From positions 3,689,501-3,753,500 of the forward strand of contig NZ_CP071604.1 of the NCBI RefSeq assembly GCF_017357225.1: a DNA stretch of 64,000 bases, given 5' to 3'. Shown here piece after piece: positions 27,439-35,701 of the stretch; positions within the stretch are counted from its first letter, which is position 1; each line of letters starts with the position of its first letter. The notes beneath the pieces were generated by a model. That model ran no database searches. It had not been told where the DNA came from and saw only the letters and a program-made list of their open reading frames with translations. The stretch comes from Rhizobium binae (GTDB lineage Bacteria; Pseudomonadota; Alphaproteobacteria; Rhizobiales; Rhizobiaceae). A program made the position numbers and the translations under genes.

Positions 27439-28428
27439 ATGAGCACGATGAAAGGATTGCTGCTTGAAAGCCCAGGCGACGTATTTCGCCTCGCTGAAAT
27501 CCCCCGCCCCGTTCCGGCCAAGGGCGAAATTCTCGTCCGCATCAAGGCAAGCGGGGTCAACCCGCTCGACACCAAGATAAGATCCGGAAACGCCGCCCAT
27601 GCGCGTCATCCGCTGCCGGCCATCCTCGGCATCGACATGGCCGGCGTGGTTGAAGGGGTCGGACCGGGCGCCGAACACTTCCGCCGCGGCGACGAAGTCT
27701 ACGCCATGACGGGTGGCGTCGGTGGCGTACAGGGTTCTCTGGCGCAGTTCGCATCCGTCGACGCCCGGCTGCTCGCCCGCAAGCCTGCCAATCTGTCGAT
27801 GCGGCAAGCCGCGGCCCTGCCCTTGGTCTTCATCACGGCCTGGGAAGGCCTGGTTGATCGTGCCGGCGTTCACGCCGGCCAGAAGCTTCTCGTCCTCGGC
27901 GGTGCCGGCGGCGTCGGCCATGTTGCGGTTCAAATCGCAAAGTCCTTTGGCGCCGACGTCTATGCGGTCGATGGAGCGCGCAAGGCCGACTACATCAGAA
28001 GCATCGGCGCAACCCCGATCGATTATGCGTCCGAGGCTGTCGAGGACTACGTAGCGCGCTACACCGACGGCAAGGGCTTCGACGTCGTCTACGACACCAT
28101 CGGCGGCCCTGGCCTTGATACCGCCTTCAAGGCGGTCAAGCGCTTTGGACATGTGGTGAGCTGCCTCGGATGGGGCACTCATGCGCTCGCACCGCTATCG
28201 TTCAAGGCGGCAACCTATTCCGGCGTCTTCACACTGATTCCGCTGCTGACCGGCGAAGGCCGCGAGCATCATGGAGAAATCCTCGCGGAAGCGACCAAAC
28301 TCGCCGAGGCCGGTAAGCTGACCCCTCGCCTCGATGGTCGCACCTTCAAGCTCGACACCGTGATGGATGCCCATGAGCTCATCCAGCGGGGCGGCCTCGA
28401 GGGCAAGCTGATCGTCGATATCGACTGA
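27439..28428 (+). CDS. Quinone oxidoreductase-like NADPH dehydrogenase (MDR family)
   Basis: The 329-aa medium-chain reductase lacks the zinc ligands of alcohol dehydrogenases. It has SGVNPLDTKIRSG, the nucleotide-binding VLGGAGGVGHVAVQIAKSFGA at about 150, and a GRTFKLDTVMDAHE C-terminus. That pattern is typical of zeta-crystallin/QOR-type quinone reductases. The ATG follows GGAG at about eight bases. It is probably regulated by the divergent LysR protein. This is the last recognisable gene before the integrated element. Confidence 0.85.
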   Translation: MSTMKGLLLESPGDVFRLAEIPRPVPAKGEILVRIKASGVNPLDTKIRSGNAAHARHPLPAILGIDMAGVVEGVGPGAEHFRRGDEVYAMTGGVGGVQGSLAQFASVDARLLARKPANLSMRQAAALPLVFITAWEGLVDRAGVHAGQKLLVLGGAGGVGHVAVQIAKSFGADVYAVDGARKADYIRSIGATPIDYASEAVEDYVARYTDGKGFDVVYDTIGGPGLDTAFKAVKRFGHVVSCLGWGTHALAPLSFKAATYSGVFTLIPLLTGEGREHHGEILAEATKLAEAGKLTPRLDGRTFKLDTVMDAHELIQRGGLEGKLIVDID

Positions 28429-29123
28429 TGAAATCCGACGCTGCGCGCGCCTTACGACCCATGGCTTCACCGCCTGGGCAGCCTCGACACGCGCCAACAC
28501 ACGCACTTCTACAGCGCGGGACGCATGGCGGGTGCACGTATTTCCGAGCCGCTGCCTACCGGCAGGGGCTCTCCGAACAAACCGGTTTCGATATTCATTC
28601 AGGAATTTCCTTGAAGCCAGCACGCGCTCGACCTCCACCCGCAAATCCGGAAGGGGCCTCGAGCTTGCATCCGTTGCATGGCGCGGTCCATCGAGCAGAC
28701 ACCGATGTTGCTCGCCGTCCACCCCCCATCGATGGCGCGGGTCCCCAGAGGCCCGTCATCTCGATCCCGCCGACCCTGAGATCATGCCCGTGGATTCGGC
28801 GGTCATGACGGATGGGGAAGCCTCTTCACGCCACCATGCCAATGCCTCGATTGGACCGAGCCGCAGATCACTTGTCGAAGCCGCGAGCAAATCAGTCAGC
28901 GGCGCCATCTCCTGTGGGTGGCTTCGGAGCCGCCCGCTTTTTGATGGTTGAAATAAGCAGCGCGAGTGAGAATTGGCGTCGAGGACCGTTTGAGACTCGC
29001 CGATAACAGACGAGAAATGAGACGCTAAAATCTAGGAAAGACAAGGCAGACGTATGGCCCAAGCCACTGAAAAAGCACTATCGCCTCAAGAACGCGCTGC
29101 TGAGGATAGCTTGAAAAAACATG
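28429..29123. other. Gap at the left flank of the element, no convincing gene
   Basis: About 695 bp lie between the oxidoreductase stop and the left attachment repeat. Several overlapping open frames exist, but none has a good ribosome site or a recognisable domain. A 37-codon frame beginning at 29054 (MAQATEKALSPQER...) reads through the left repeat and may be a fragment of a chromosomal gene. The region may hold decayed sequence. Confidence 0.5.
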
Positions 29124-29171
29124 TGGTAGCGGAGGAGGGATTTGAACCCCCGACACAAGGATTATGATTCC
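29124..29171. repeat. attL: 48-bp direct repeat of the tRNA-Met 3' end
   Basis: The 48 bases are identical to 45072-45119. They contain the CCA end, acceptor, T-arm and anticodon region of tRNA-Met on the minus strand. The copy diverges exactly after this point, so it is the 3' fragment displaced by integration. Confidence 0.9.
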
Positions 29172-29204
29172 CGTGTCACCGTTGTTTTTATTAGCTTTAT
29201 TCCA

Positions 29205-29226
29205 GTTATGTCGCAGTTATGTCGCA
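29205..29226. promoter_or_regulatory. Probable integrase arm-type sites, left end
   Basis: The 11-mer GTTATGTCGCA occurs twice in direct tandem between attL and the integrase stop. The same ATGTCGCA core appears at the right end of the element, twice direct and partly twice inverted. Such paired arm sites are typical of tyrosine integrases. Confidence 0.6.
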
Positions 29227-29251
29227 AGAACGGCAGCCGCAGCTTGCCGCA

Positions 29252-30484
29252 CTAACCTAGAAGGGACCGCTCAGCTGCCGCCAGTTCGTCGGCGTCGTCG
29301 CCGCGCGGGAATAAGTGCCCGTAGGTGTCTAGCGTCATCTGGATTGACGAATGCCCTAATCGCTCCTGCACCGACTTGACCGGCAATTCCAGGCCGCCGT
29401 CAGCCTTCCGGTTGATGCACCACGAGGCGTAGAAGTGCCGCAGGCTGTGAAGGCCCGTGTACTTCGCCCGCATGATCGGATTGCCGTCCTTATCCACTTT
29501 CCCCGTATCGATCGACACGCCGGCTTTGACCAGAGCGGGTTTCAGCGCGCGGTTAACGATGTTGGCGTGGCTCTCCAGGTTCCCTTTGCCGTTCGGAAAA
29601 ACATAGTGAAGTTCCATGATCGGATTGCCGGCGTCATCGACTTTGCCGGTATCCCGGCGCGGGCAGACAAGCCGCCATTCCCGGAGCGTATTCACCACGA
29701 TCGGCGGGATGGGAATGGTGCGCTCACCTGCCTCGGATTTCGGCCGGCCGATCTTGCCATATTCATCGGCGCGCTGGCAGACATTGATCGCCCTTCCCTC
29801 TAAGTCAACATCGACCCAACGCAGCCCGCGCAACTCCGAAGATCGCATGCCGCTGAAAATGTCGGTTATCAGGAGCGGGCGCCAGTGTCCTTCCAGTGTG
29901 GGGAGGATGGTCCGGATTTCAGCCGGAGTCGGTATGTGAACCCCCACCTTGAGTTTGCCCTTCTGACGCTTCTCCTGCCGCTTCTCTTTGCCGTTGCGGC
30001 GCTGACGCATATCCCTGACCGAATTGCGCATAGCGAGCCCGCGTTCCACGGCGTCGCCCAAGATGCCGCCGAGACTTACGAGGACCTTCTTGACCATTGC
30101 GGGGGAACGCCCCGCCTCCCGGAGTTGATCCTCAAACTCGCGGATCAGTGGAACTGTCATCTTAGAAACCAGCTTGTCGCCGATGAAGTCCTCGATATGG
30201 AATTTCAGGTGCCGCTTCCGTTGTTCGATGGTGCTCCGCTCAAGCCCCTCCCCTTCTCCCGTTGTGATCCACAGCTTGCCAGCTTGCTTCACCGTGATGC
30301 TATCGCGGTCGGCAATATGAATGCCCTCCCGCACCTCCACGTCCGTCTTGCTCGCGAAGGTGTCGGCGTCTCGTTTCTTTGCGAACGTCTTCTGACGCTT
30401 TACACCTTTGGTGTCGAAGTACGTGACGATCCACGCCTCCTTCTGGACGCCGTGTCCGGTCCATGTGCGTTTGCGTACCGACAT
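29252..30484 (-). CDS. int: Tyrosine recombinase (phage-type integrase)
   Basis: The protein is 410 aa. It has an N-terminal arm-binding region, a SAM-like core-binding domain at about 75-165, and a catalytic domain with Arg in SGMRSSELRGLRW, HSLRHFYASW, LGHSSIQ and the nucleophile Tyr in TLDTYGHLF. Between the first and second catalytic boxes it carries two copies of a DTGKVD..GNPIM segment, an unusual internal duplication. The ATG follows AAGGG by about eight bases and sits two bases after the stop of a 26-aa upstream frame. It lies beside attL, reading towards it, and should integrate the element into tRNA-Met. Confidence 0.95.
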   Translation of the reverse strand: MSVRKRTWTGHGVQKEAWIVTYFDTKGVKRQKTFAKKRDADTFASKTDVEVREGIHIADRDSITVKQAGKLWITTGEGEGLERSTIEQRKRHLKFHIEDFIGDKLVSKMTVPLIREFEDQLREAGRSPAMVKKVLVSLGGILGDAVERGLAMRNSVRDMRQRRNGKEKRQEKRQKGKLKVGVHIPTPAEIRTILPTLEGHWRPLLITDIFSGMRSSELRGLRWVDVDLEGRAINVCQRADEYGKIGRPKSEAGERTIPIPPIVVNTLREWRLVCPRRDTGKVDDAGNPIMELHYVFPNGKGNLESHANIVNRALKPALVKAGVSIDTGKVDKDGNPIMRAKYTGLHSLRHFYASWCINRKADGGLELPVKSVQERLGHSSIQMTLDTYGHLFPRGDDADELAAAERSLLG

Positions 30485-30486
30485 GA

Positions 30487-30567
30487 TCAGTCCCTTCCCG
30501 GCCGGTCTGGCTTGTCGATGACTATGGTCCATTTGCCTGGGCTGCGTTCGCGGATATAACCCCTCAT
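30487..30567 (-). CDS. 26-aa micro-ORF coupled to the integrase
   Basis: The micro-ORF begins MRGYIRERSPGKWTIVI, which resembles the beta-strand start of integrase arm-binding domains. Its ATG overlaps the stop of the RHH gene (ATGA), and its TGA is followed after two bases by the integrase ATG. Both junctions look like translational coupling. It could be a separate arm-binding peptide, a leader controlling integrase translation, or the relic of an older integrase N-terminus. Confidence 0.55.
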   Translation of the reverse strand: MRGYIRERSPGKWTIVIDKPDRPGRD

Positions 30568-31190
30568 TTCTCATCTCCTTGCCGAAGACTGCTGCCAATG
30601 AACTCCAAAAGCGCCGCGTCACTCACAAAGGCATCGAAATCGTTTGAATATCCGGACCGGTGGAAGTCATTGGGCGTCTCAAGAAATTTGATTGAAGCGA
30701 CAAGTTCGCTTGCCCGGTGTGCGCCATAGTCAGCCGGGTCTTTCATGAACTTGCCAAAGTCGGCGCCTGGGGACGCCGCCTGCATCCGGGCGGCTTGCTC
30801 TTCGAGTCGATCAGGAACACGCACGTTGTCCCAAAATCCAAAATAGTGGATTGCAATGTTAAGGGCGGCTTTGAGGGCGCTGCCGGTGAAGGCGTCTTTG
30901 TGCCAATGACGCCCGGTTCTTATTTCAAGGTCCGTGGCGATCTTGGCGACCGCGTAAGCGAGCGCACGGACATGTTTGTCGCCTAATGCACGCTTCCAGC
31001 GTTCTGGGTGGTCAAAGCTGTCACGCAGTCGGCGTTCAACAATTTGCGACAGCGACTTCCCTGTCTCCTTGCTTTCCTTTTCGAGCGCGGCCCGCAACTC
31101 GGGCGTTATCCGCGTCGAAAAGGCTGCCGATTTGCCCGAAAACTCGCCCTTTGGCTTGCGGCCGGCGCCCGGTTCCCGTTTCCCCGCCAT
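30564..31190 (-). CDS. Ribbon-helix-helix protein of the element
   Basis: The 208-aa protein has a basic Gly-rich start (MAGKREPGAGRKPKGEFSG), then a ribbon-helix-helix DNA-binding unit (SAAFSTRITPELRAALEKES, KSLSQIVERRL) within residues 20-60. The remaining 150 residues are helical and unassigned. It is the first gene of a three-gene transcript ending in the integrase. It is divergent from the excisionase-like gene across a gap with repeated GACAAAT motifs, so it probably represses this promoter region. Confidence 0.75.
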   Translation of the reverse strand: MAGKREPGAGRKPKGEFSGKSAAFSTRITPELRAALEKESKETGKSLSQIVERRLRDSFDHPERWKRALGDKHVRALAYAVAKIATDLEIRTGRHWHKDAFTGSALKAALNIAIHYFGFWDNVRVPDRLEEQAARMQAASPGADFGKFMKDPADYGAHRASELVASIKFLETPNDFHRSGYSNDFDAFVSDAALLEFIGSSLRQGDEK

Positions 31191-31202
31191 CAGAGGCTCC
31201 TT

Positions 31203-31263
31203 ATTTGTCTTAATGAATGCATGACAAATGTATTGCGATCTGTTGGCACGCGCAAGGACAAAT
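31203..31263. promoter_or_regulatory. Candidate operator with three GACAAAT motifs
   Basis: ATTTGTC at 31203 and GACAAAT at 31223 form an inverted repeat with 13 bases between them, and a third GACAAAT lies at 31257. They fill the 112-bp gap between the divergent RHH and excisionase-like genes, as expected for an RHH repressor operator. Confidence 0.5.
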
Positions 31264-31302
31264 AGTAAACCCAGGGGTATTGGAAGACAGAGGAGGCCAC
31301 CG

Positions 31303-31509
31303 ATGACCCTTGAAGATGTCCTAAGACGTCCGACTGTTCCTATCCCCGATGCAGGCCGTGTCTTCTACGGACTCAGCCGCAACGGCAGCTACGAGGCGGC
31401 CAAGCGTGGCGACATCCCCACCGTTCGAATCGGACGCAAGATTATGGCGGTGGTTGCTCCAATTGCAGAACAGCTCGGACTTCATCATAATTTTGGTGAA
31501 GCAGATTGA
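31303..31509 (+). CDS. Excisionase/AlpA-like helix-turn-helix protein
   Basis: The 68-aa protein has AGAGGAGG before its ATG. It carries the pattern of small excisionase or MerR-like helix-turn-helix proteins: RVFYGLSRNGSYEAAKRGDIPTVRIGRK, where the conserved GDIPTVRIGRK turn is the clearest mark. It is divergent from the integrase operon. It probably directs excision or activates element genes. Confidence 0.7.
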   Translation: MTLEDVLRRPTVPIPDAGRVFYGLSRNGSYEAAKRGDIPTVRIGRKIMAVVAPIAEQLGLHHNFGEAD

Positions 31510-31641
31510 GCCCCGCCGCGCGTGGCGCAACAAGGGCTCGATCAGACGGTAGCTAGAAGGTTCTCTTGGACGAGTTCTAAATTCTAGGCTGACCTTTGCC
31601 CTGCGTCAATTTGCCGGCGGTTTCCATATCGGAGATCGCAG

Positions 31642-32172
31642 ATGACGAATTTCGTACTATGCCATCGTGAGATGCCGGTTCTCGGCGGGCTTTTGCAGCG
31701 GCATATCAATTGGCTACGCACCTGTGGCGTGCCGATGCCCGCTATAGTCCAACCTGAGCTGGTCCGCCTTGCCCATGGCTATAGGGGGTCGGACGGACTA
31801 TTCGACCCAGATGAGAGCGGCCCCGCTTGGTTCGCGTTTGCCGAAGTCGGAGATGTGATCTTCTGGCGACCGGAAGATGAGCTGGCGCGCTGGACGGGCC
31901 GGGCGTTCGCGCTAGGCGAGCAGGCAGTCGACAATGCCGGAACCTATTCCCTCGGCCACTGCCTTCACGTCTACAGGAGCCCCCTTCACTGGCTTAAAGC
32001 CGGCCGCGATGGGATCGTGGTCATCGATTGGGAGCGCGCCTTCGATGAACTTCGCCATTGCCCGCGTGTCGCCGTCGATGAAAACCTCCTGTCGGTCTAC
32101 AGCCGGCACATGCGGCCGCGCCGGCTGCCCGAAGTGTATGTCCTCCCTGAGCGCAGGGGGGTGGCTTCATGA
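31642..32172 (+). CDS. Hypothetical protein upstream of the primase
   Basis: The 176-aa protein overlaps the primase gene by ATGA, which suggests co-translation. It is rich in Trp and aromatic residues (DESGPAWFAFAEVGDVIFWRPEDELARWTGRAF, in parts) and ends with a basic stretch. No domain is recognised. The placement recalls small replication accessory proteins coded next to P4-type primases, but that is inference. A weak GGAGATC stands before the ATG. Confidence 0.6.
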   Translation: MTNFVLCHREMPVLGGLLQRHINWLRTCGVPMPAIVQPELVRLAHGYRGSDGLFDPDESGPAWFAFAEVGDVIFWRPEDELARWTGRAFALGEQAVDNAGTYSLGHCLHVYRSPLHWLKAGRDGIVVIDWERAFDELRHCPRVAVDENLLSVYSRHMRPRRLPEVYVLPERRGVAS

Positions 32173-33569
32173 CCGACGAACCGAAGTTCGCAGCGTTCAG
32201 ACTTAACGAATATCAGAAGGCCCACAGAATAGCGGAACCCGATCCGCCGGCCTTTTCGGAAGAGGCCCTGGCGCTTGAATTTGCAGATCGGAACAATTTT
32301 CACTTCCGATACGTGGCCGCCTGGAGCCAGTGGATGGAATGGGACGGTATGGTCTGGCGAGCGGACAAGACGCTCGGCGTTTACGACCAGTGCCGCCGAC
32401 TGTGCCGAGAATTCGCCTCAGATTGCGATGGCAAGGAGGAAGTGCGACGGCGGCTTGCCAGTGCCAAAACCGTGGCAGCCGTCGCCTCACTAATCCGGGC
32501 GGACCGGCGGATTGCAGCAGCGATTGATCAATGGGATCGAGACGATTGGATTATCAATACGCCGGCCGGCGTCGTTGATCTGACAACCGGCAGATCACGC
32601 ATCGCTTCCCCCGGCGACTACTTGACAAAAATCTCGACGGTAGCGCCCGGTGATGATTGCCCGATCTGGCGCGCCTTCCTCGCCCGCGTCACGGCCGGCG
32701 ACGAGGAACTGCAAGCCTTCCTCCAGCGGATGGCGGGGTATTGCCTGACCGGCATCACCCGCGAACACGCGCTGTTCTTTCTGTTCGGCCACGGCGGCAA
32801 CGGCAAATCTGTCTTCATCGACACGCTGATGAATGTTGTCGGTGATTACGGCAGGAGCGCACCCATCGAGACGTTTGTCGCGTCTAGTGGTGACCGTCAT
32901 CCCACCGAGCTTGCCGGCTTGCGAGGCGCGCGGCTTGTGACGGCGGTGGAGACGGAAGGAGGACGCCGTTGGGCGGAATCGAAGATCAAGGCGCTAACCG
33001 GCGGCGACCGTATCGCCGCGCGCTTCATGCGTCAGGATTTCTTCGAATACAAGCCGCAGTTCAAGCTCGTGATCGCCGGCAACCACAAGCCCAGCTTGCG
33101 CTCCGTTGACGAGGCGATCCGCCGTCGCTTCAACCTGATCCCCTTCACGGTGACAATCCCGCCCGAGGAGCGGGACGAAACCCTGACGGAAAAGCTCCGG
33201 GAGGAATGGCCGGGGATTCTCACCTGGGCCATCGAAGGTTGCCTCGAATGGCAGCGCCTCGGCCTGTCACCGCCAAAAGCGGTGACGGAAGCGACGGCGC
33301 ATTATCTGGACGCTGAGGACGCGCTTAGTGCATGGATCGAGGATTGCTGTCAGCGCGATCCGCAGGCATTCGAGGGCACAGTCCCGCTCTATACATCCTG
33401 GAAAGGCTGGGCGGAACGATCCGGCGAGACCGCAGGCTCGCAGAAGCGCTTCAAACAGGAACTCGAAGCGCGTGGATTCACGTCCGACAGAGTTCACAAA
33501 ATGAGGGGTATTCACGGACTTAGACTTTCCGAGCCAGCTCGGGGAGGACGCTATGGAGAGTTCGATTGA
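32169..33569 (+). CDS. P4-family phage/plasmid primase-helicase
   Basis: The 466-aa protein has a D5 N-terminal-like region (about 130-210) and a superfamily 3 helicase core. Walker A is FGHGGNGKS, followed by GARLVTAVETEGG, the sensor IAGNHKPSLRS and RRRFNLIPF. The C-terminus is the winged P4 alpha-type domain. Its full-length primase part is shorter than in P4 alpha itself, so priming may depend on the upstream protein. It should initiate replication of the excised element. It is the central landmark for calling this a satellite-like element. Confidence 0.9.
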   Translation: MTDEPKFAAFRLNEYQKAHRIAEPDPPAFSEEALALEFADRNNFHFRYVAAWSQWMEWDGMVWRADKTLGVYDQCRRLCREFASDCDGKEEVRRRLASAKTVAAVASLIRADRRIAAAIDQWDRDDWIINTPAGVVDLTTGRSRIASPGDYLTKISTVAPGDDCPIWRAFLARVTAGDEELQAFLQRMAGYCLTGITREHALFFLFGHGGNGKSVFIDTLMNVVGDYGRSAPIETFVASSGDRHPTELAGLRGARLVTAVETEGGRRWAESKIKALTGGDRIAARFMRQDFFEYKPQFKLVIAGNHKPSLRSVDEAIRRRFNLIPFTVTIPPEERDETLTEKLREEWPGILTWAIEGCLEWQRLGLSPPKAVTEATAHYLDAEDALSAWIEDCCQRDPQAFEGTVPLYTSWKGWAERSGETAGSQKRFKQELEARGFTSDRVHKMRGIHGLRLSEPARGGRYGEFD

Positions 33570-33720
33570 TCGCCTCGGTGCCACGTGTGCCGCGACTTTC
33601 CATTTCGGGCGTCAACGCGCGCGGCGCGCGAACACTGGAAAAGCAAACTCATGGCAAACATGGCACGCGAACCGTCGAGGAGGCGTTGCGGCGGGGTTTC
33701 GAAGTTTCAATGAGAGATGA
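33553..33720 (+). CDS. Possible small ORF overlapping the primase end
   Basis: A 55-codon frame begins MESSIDRLGATCAATFHF, with GGGGAGG just upstream and a 17-base overlap with the primase stop. A second open frame (33566-33781, TTG start, 71 aa) competes for the same bases and carries HGTRTVEEALRRGFEVSM. I cannot decide which is used; neither has a recognised domain. Confidence 0.3.
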   Translation: MESSIDRLGATCAATFHFGRQRARRANTGKANSWQTWHANRRGGVAAGFRSFNER

Positions 33721-33758
33721 GAAAGGCGTCAATCCCGGCGCCGGTGCAGGAAGGAAAG

Positions 33759-34334
33759 ATGATGACAAACGACCTGAATAGCGAGCAGCGGAGCAAGCTG
33801 GCCGACATCATGGCCAAGGCGACGGATGACGGGGTTCCTTACTGCGGTGACCTCGAACTCGTAAAACGCTTTCGCGTGGCTTGCCCGGAATTGAGCCCCG
33901 AGGTCGCAGATAACGCGGTGCGCGGCATGATCCGAGCGGGCCGGATGATGGGTCATATTCCGGTATCCGCTGAACCGGAATTGCCACCTGACTATTCGAA
34001 GCTCCCGCCGGAAATGGCCCTGCATCGGCGCATGGTCGATATTTTCGTCAACAACAAGGATGTTGAGGACATGCGGCGGCAGCTCATCAGCGAATGCGGC
34101 CATGCGACTAACGAGCAGTTCAGGAAAGCCGGTGAAGAAGGCTTGCACGTGCTCAAAGAACGAATGGAGGAACGGAAACGGCGGATGGAGACGCACGCTC
34201 GTTTCGCCCCCCTTTTCGATGACATTGGGGACCTGGAAGCGGGCGTGATCGAGCACGCGGAGCGGAAAGCCGAGCAGGGCGATCCGCTTGCAATCGAATT
34301 CCTTCGCTATGTCGCTGCCAATCTGTCGGCCTGA
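33759..34334 (+). CDS. Hypothetical protein of the element
   Basis: The product is 191 aa from the first of two adjacent ATGs, after AAGGAAAG. It is an acidic and helical soluble protein: ATDDGVPYCGDLELVKRF near the start, PELSPEVADNAVRGMIRAGRM, then long charged helices with RRRMETHARFAPLFDDIGD (partial). No domain is recognised. It lies in a close run of small plus-strand genes behind the primase. Confidence 0.6.
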   Translation: MMTNDLNSEQRSKLADIMAKATDDGVPYCGDLELVKRFRVACPELSPEVADNAVRGMIRAGRMMGHIPVSAEPELPPDYSKLPPEMALHRRMVDIFVNNKDVEDMRRQLISECGHATNEQFRKAGEEGLHVLKERMEERKRRMETHARFAPLFDDIGDLEAGVIEHAERKAEQGDPLAIEFLRYVAANLSA

Positions 34335-34384
34335 TCACCATACGGCAATGCCGGAGCCGTTGATCCGGCGGAAGGAGAATGAAA

Positions 34385-34729
34385 ATGCGCAATCGCAATG
34401 ATGTTGGCTTGTTTTACCTCCACGACCCGGCTCGTATCGCGGAAACTGCTGTGTTCAAGGCGGACCAGATAAGGGCGGTTCTAGATTGCAGCCCCTTCTG
34501 GTTTGGTGAATCCGAGGCGGGCGACCCCTTTGCCGAGGAGAAGAAAGCCACGGTTGTTGCCAAGCTGGCGTTAAAGGGGCCGCACTACAACAAAATTACG
34601 AATGGCGAAAGCGTGCTCGCTACGATCCGCGCGCTGTCGATCATCAGCCTCGAACTTCAGGATCGGTTCGCCAAGTTCGGCTACGAGCCGGGCGACTTCG
34701 ATGAAGACGAAGATGACGAAGCGGCGTGA
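34385..34729 (+). CDS. Hypothetical protein of the element
   Basis: The 114-aa acidic protein starts MRNRNDVGLFYLHDPAR, and AAGGAG stands seven bases before this ATG. It has ESVLATIRALSIISLELQDRF as a helix and an Asp-Glu tail (DEDEDDE). No domain is recognised. It is part of the small-gene run of the element. Confidence 0.6.
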   Translation: MRNRNDVGLFYLHDPARIAETAVFKADQIRAVLDCSPFWFGESEAGDPFAEEKKATVVAKLALKGPHYNKITNGESVLATIRALSIISLELQDRFAKFGYEPGDFDEDEDDEAA

Positions 34730-34790
34730 TTAAGGCCGTGGGCGTCCGCAGGACTTGGGCGGGCGCCCGCAATCCGAGCGAGGGAGTCAG

Positions 34791-34988
34791 ATGAGTGAAA
34801 TCGAACGAGCAGCACACTGGATGTTGAACTGGGTCAAGCAGCATCCCGAAGTCAGGCATCAACGTTGGCTTGCCGACAAGATGGTCTATGAGGCGGTCGA
34901 GGCGTTCCCCGAGGTGCGGCCGGAAGAGCTGCAACTCGCGCTATCCAGAGCGATAGAACTTCGCCGCGCCGAAGTGCGCAATCAATAG
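34791..34988 (+). CDS. Small hypothetical protein
   Basis: The 65-aa helical protein starts MSEIERAAHWMLNWVKQ, with GAGGGAG before the ATG. It is charged, with no membrane segment or known motif. The next small gene follows after 13 bp. Confidence 0.5.
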   Translation: MSEIERAAHWMLNWVKQHPEVRHQRWLADKMVYEAVEAFPEVRPEELQLALSRAIELRRAEVRNQ

Positions 34989-35001
34989 CCGGGACTAAAC
35001 G

Positions 35002-35220
35002 ATGAGTGCCACCTCCAGAGAGCGCCAGCGCCGGTATCGGGACCGGCGAAAAGCCGGCCGCCGCGTGCTCCAAATTGAGATCGACGAGGTCGAACTCACC
35101 GCCGCGCTGGAACGGTTGAAGATTCTAAGCCCGCTCGACGCCGACGATGACGAAACATTGCGGCGCGGGCTCAATAAGATGATCCAGGTGCTCTGCCGGG
35201 GGCTGGCCGATGACGCATAA
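35002..35220 (+). CDS. Small Arg-rich protein, DNA-binding-like
   Basis: The 72-aa protein has a basic start (RERQRRYRDRRKAGRRVLQIEI), followed by helices containing ELTAALERLKIL and RRGLNKMIQVL. The beta-strand plus helices layout recalls RHH proteins, but the match is loose. It lies between two hypothetical genes of the element. Confidence 0.55.
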   Translation: MSATSRERQRRYRDRRKAGRRVLQIEIDEVELTAALERLKILSPLDADDDETLRRGLNKMIQVLCRGLADDA

Positions 35221-35281
35221 CGCGCCGCTTCGAGGCGATTTGCTACAGTGATAGCTCTCGCTATTTGAATAGGCGGCATAG

Positions 35282-35701
35282 ATGGCAAGCCAAAATGCGT
35301 TACACGAAGCCGGCCATGTCTTGGCGGCCCTGCGGCATGGGATCGGCGTCCTTCATGCATCGATCGACGAGATAATCCTGAGGCCACCCGGTGATAGTCT
35401 TGAGCGCGGACGGCACCACGGCGCGGTGGCGGTAGGATACGGAATAACCGCGCTAGCGGGCGGAGCTGCGGCGCCTGAAACCGGACTGTCGAAATCGGAT
35501 GAACTGCTTCTGGAACATGCGTTTTTTCTGGGCTCGTGGTCCGATCCGCCCGACGAGATGCGCCGCGCGCTTTTGGTGCTCGCCGAGGATTTTGTGCACA
35601 GTCACCGTGAGGAGATCGAGGCACTTGCCATAATCCTGGATGAACGCCGCAGCCTACCAGACGCCGAGGTCGAGGAAATTTTCGGGAGCATGGGGCAATG
35701 A
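35282..35701 (+). CDS. M41/FtsH protease-domain-like mini protein
   Basis: The 139-aa protein has a zinc-protease motif HEAGHVLAALRHG at residues 8-20. Further down are ALAGGAAAPETG and SKSDELLLEHAFFLG, in the order found in the FtsH peptidase domain (AGRAAEE..., then DD..A). It has no AAA domain and no membrane segment. FtsH-like M41 fragments are occasionally found in mobile elements. It may be an active metallopeptidase that needs a partner, or a decoy binding FtsH substrates. The gene overlaps the next by ATGA. Confidence 0.6.
   Translation: MASQNALHEAGHVLAALRHGIGVLHASIDEIILRPPGDSLERGRHHGAVAVGYGITALAGGAAAPETGLSKSDELLLEHAFFLGSWSDPPDEMRRALLVLAEDFVHSHREEIEALAIILDERRSLPDAEVEEIFGSMGQ

Noticed and set aside
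28532..28951. 139-aa frame in the left flank of the element
   Set aside because: Composition is typical of chance frames (many Arg, Ser and Pro) and competing frames overlap it; I could not support any gene here.
29054..29167. 37-codon frame running into attL
   Set aside because: It has no ribosome site and its end is tRNA sequence; at most a gene fragment.
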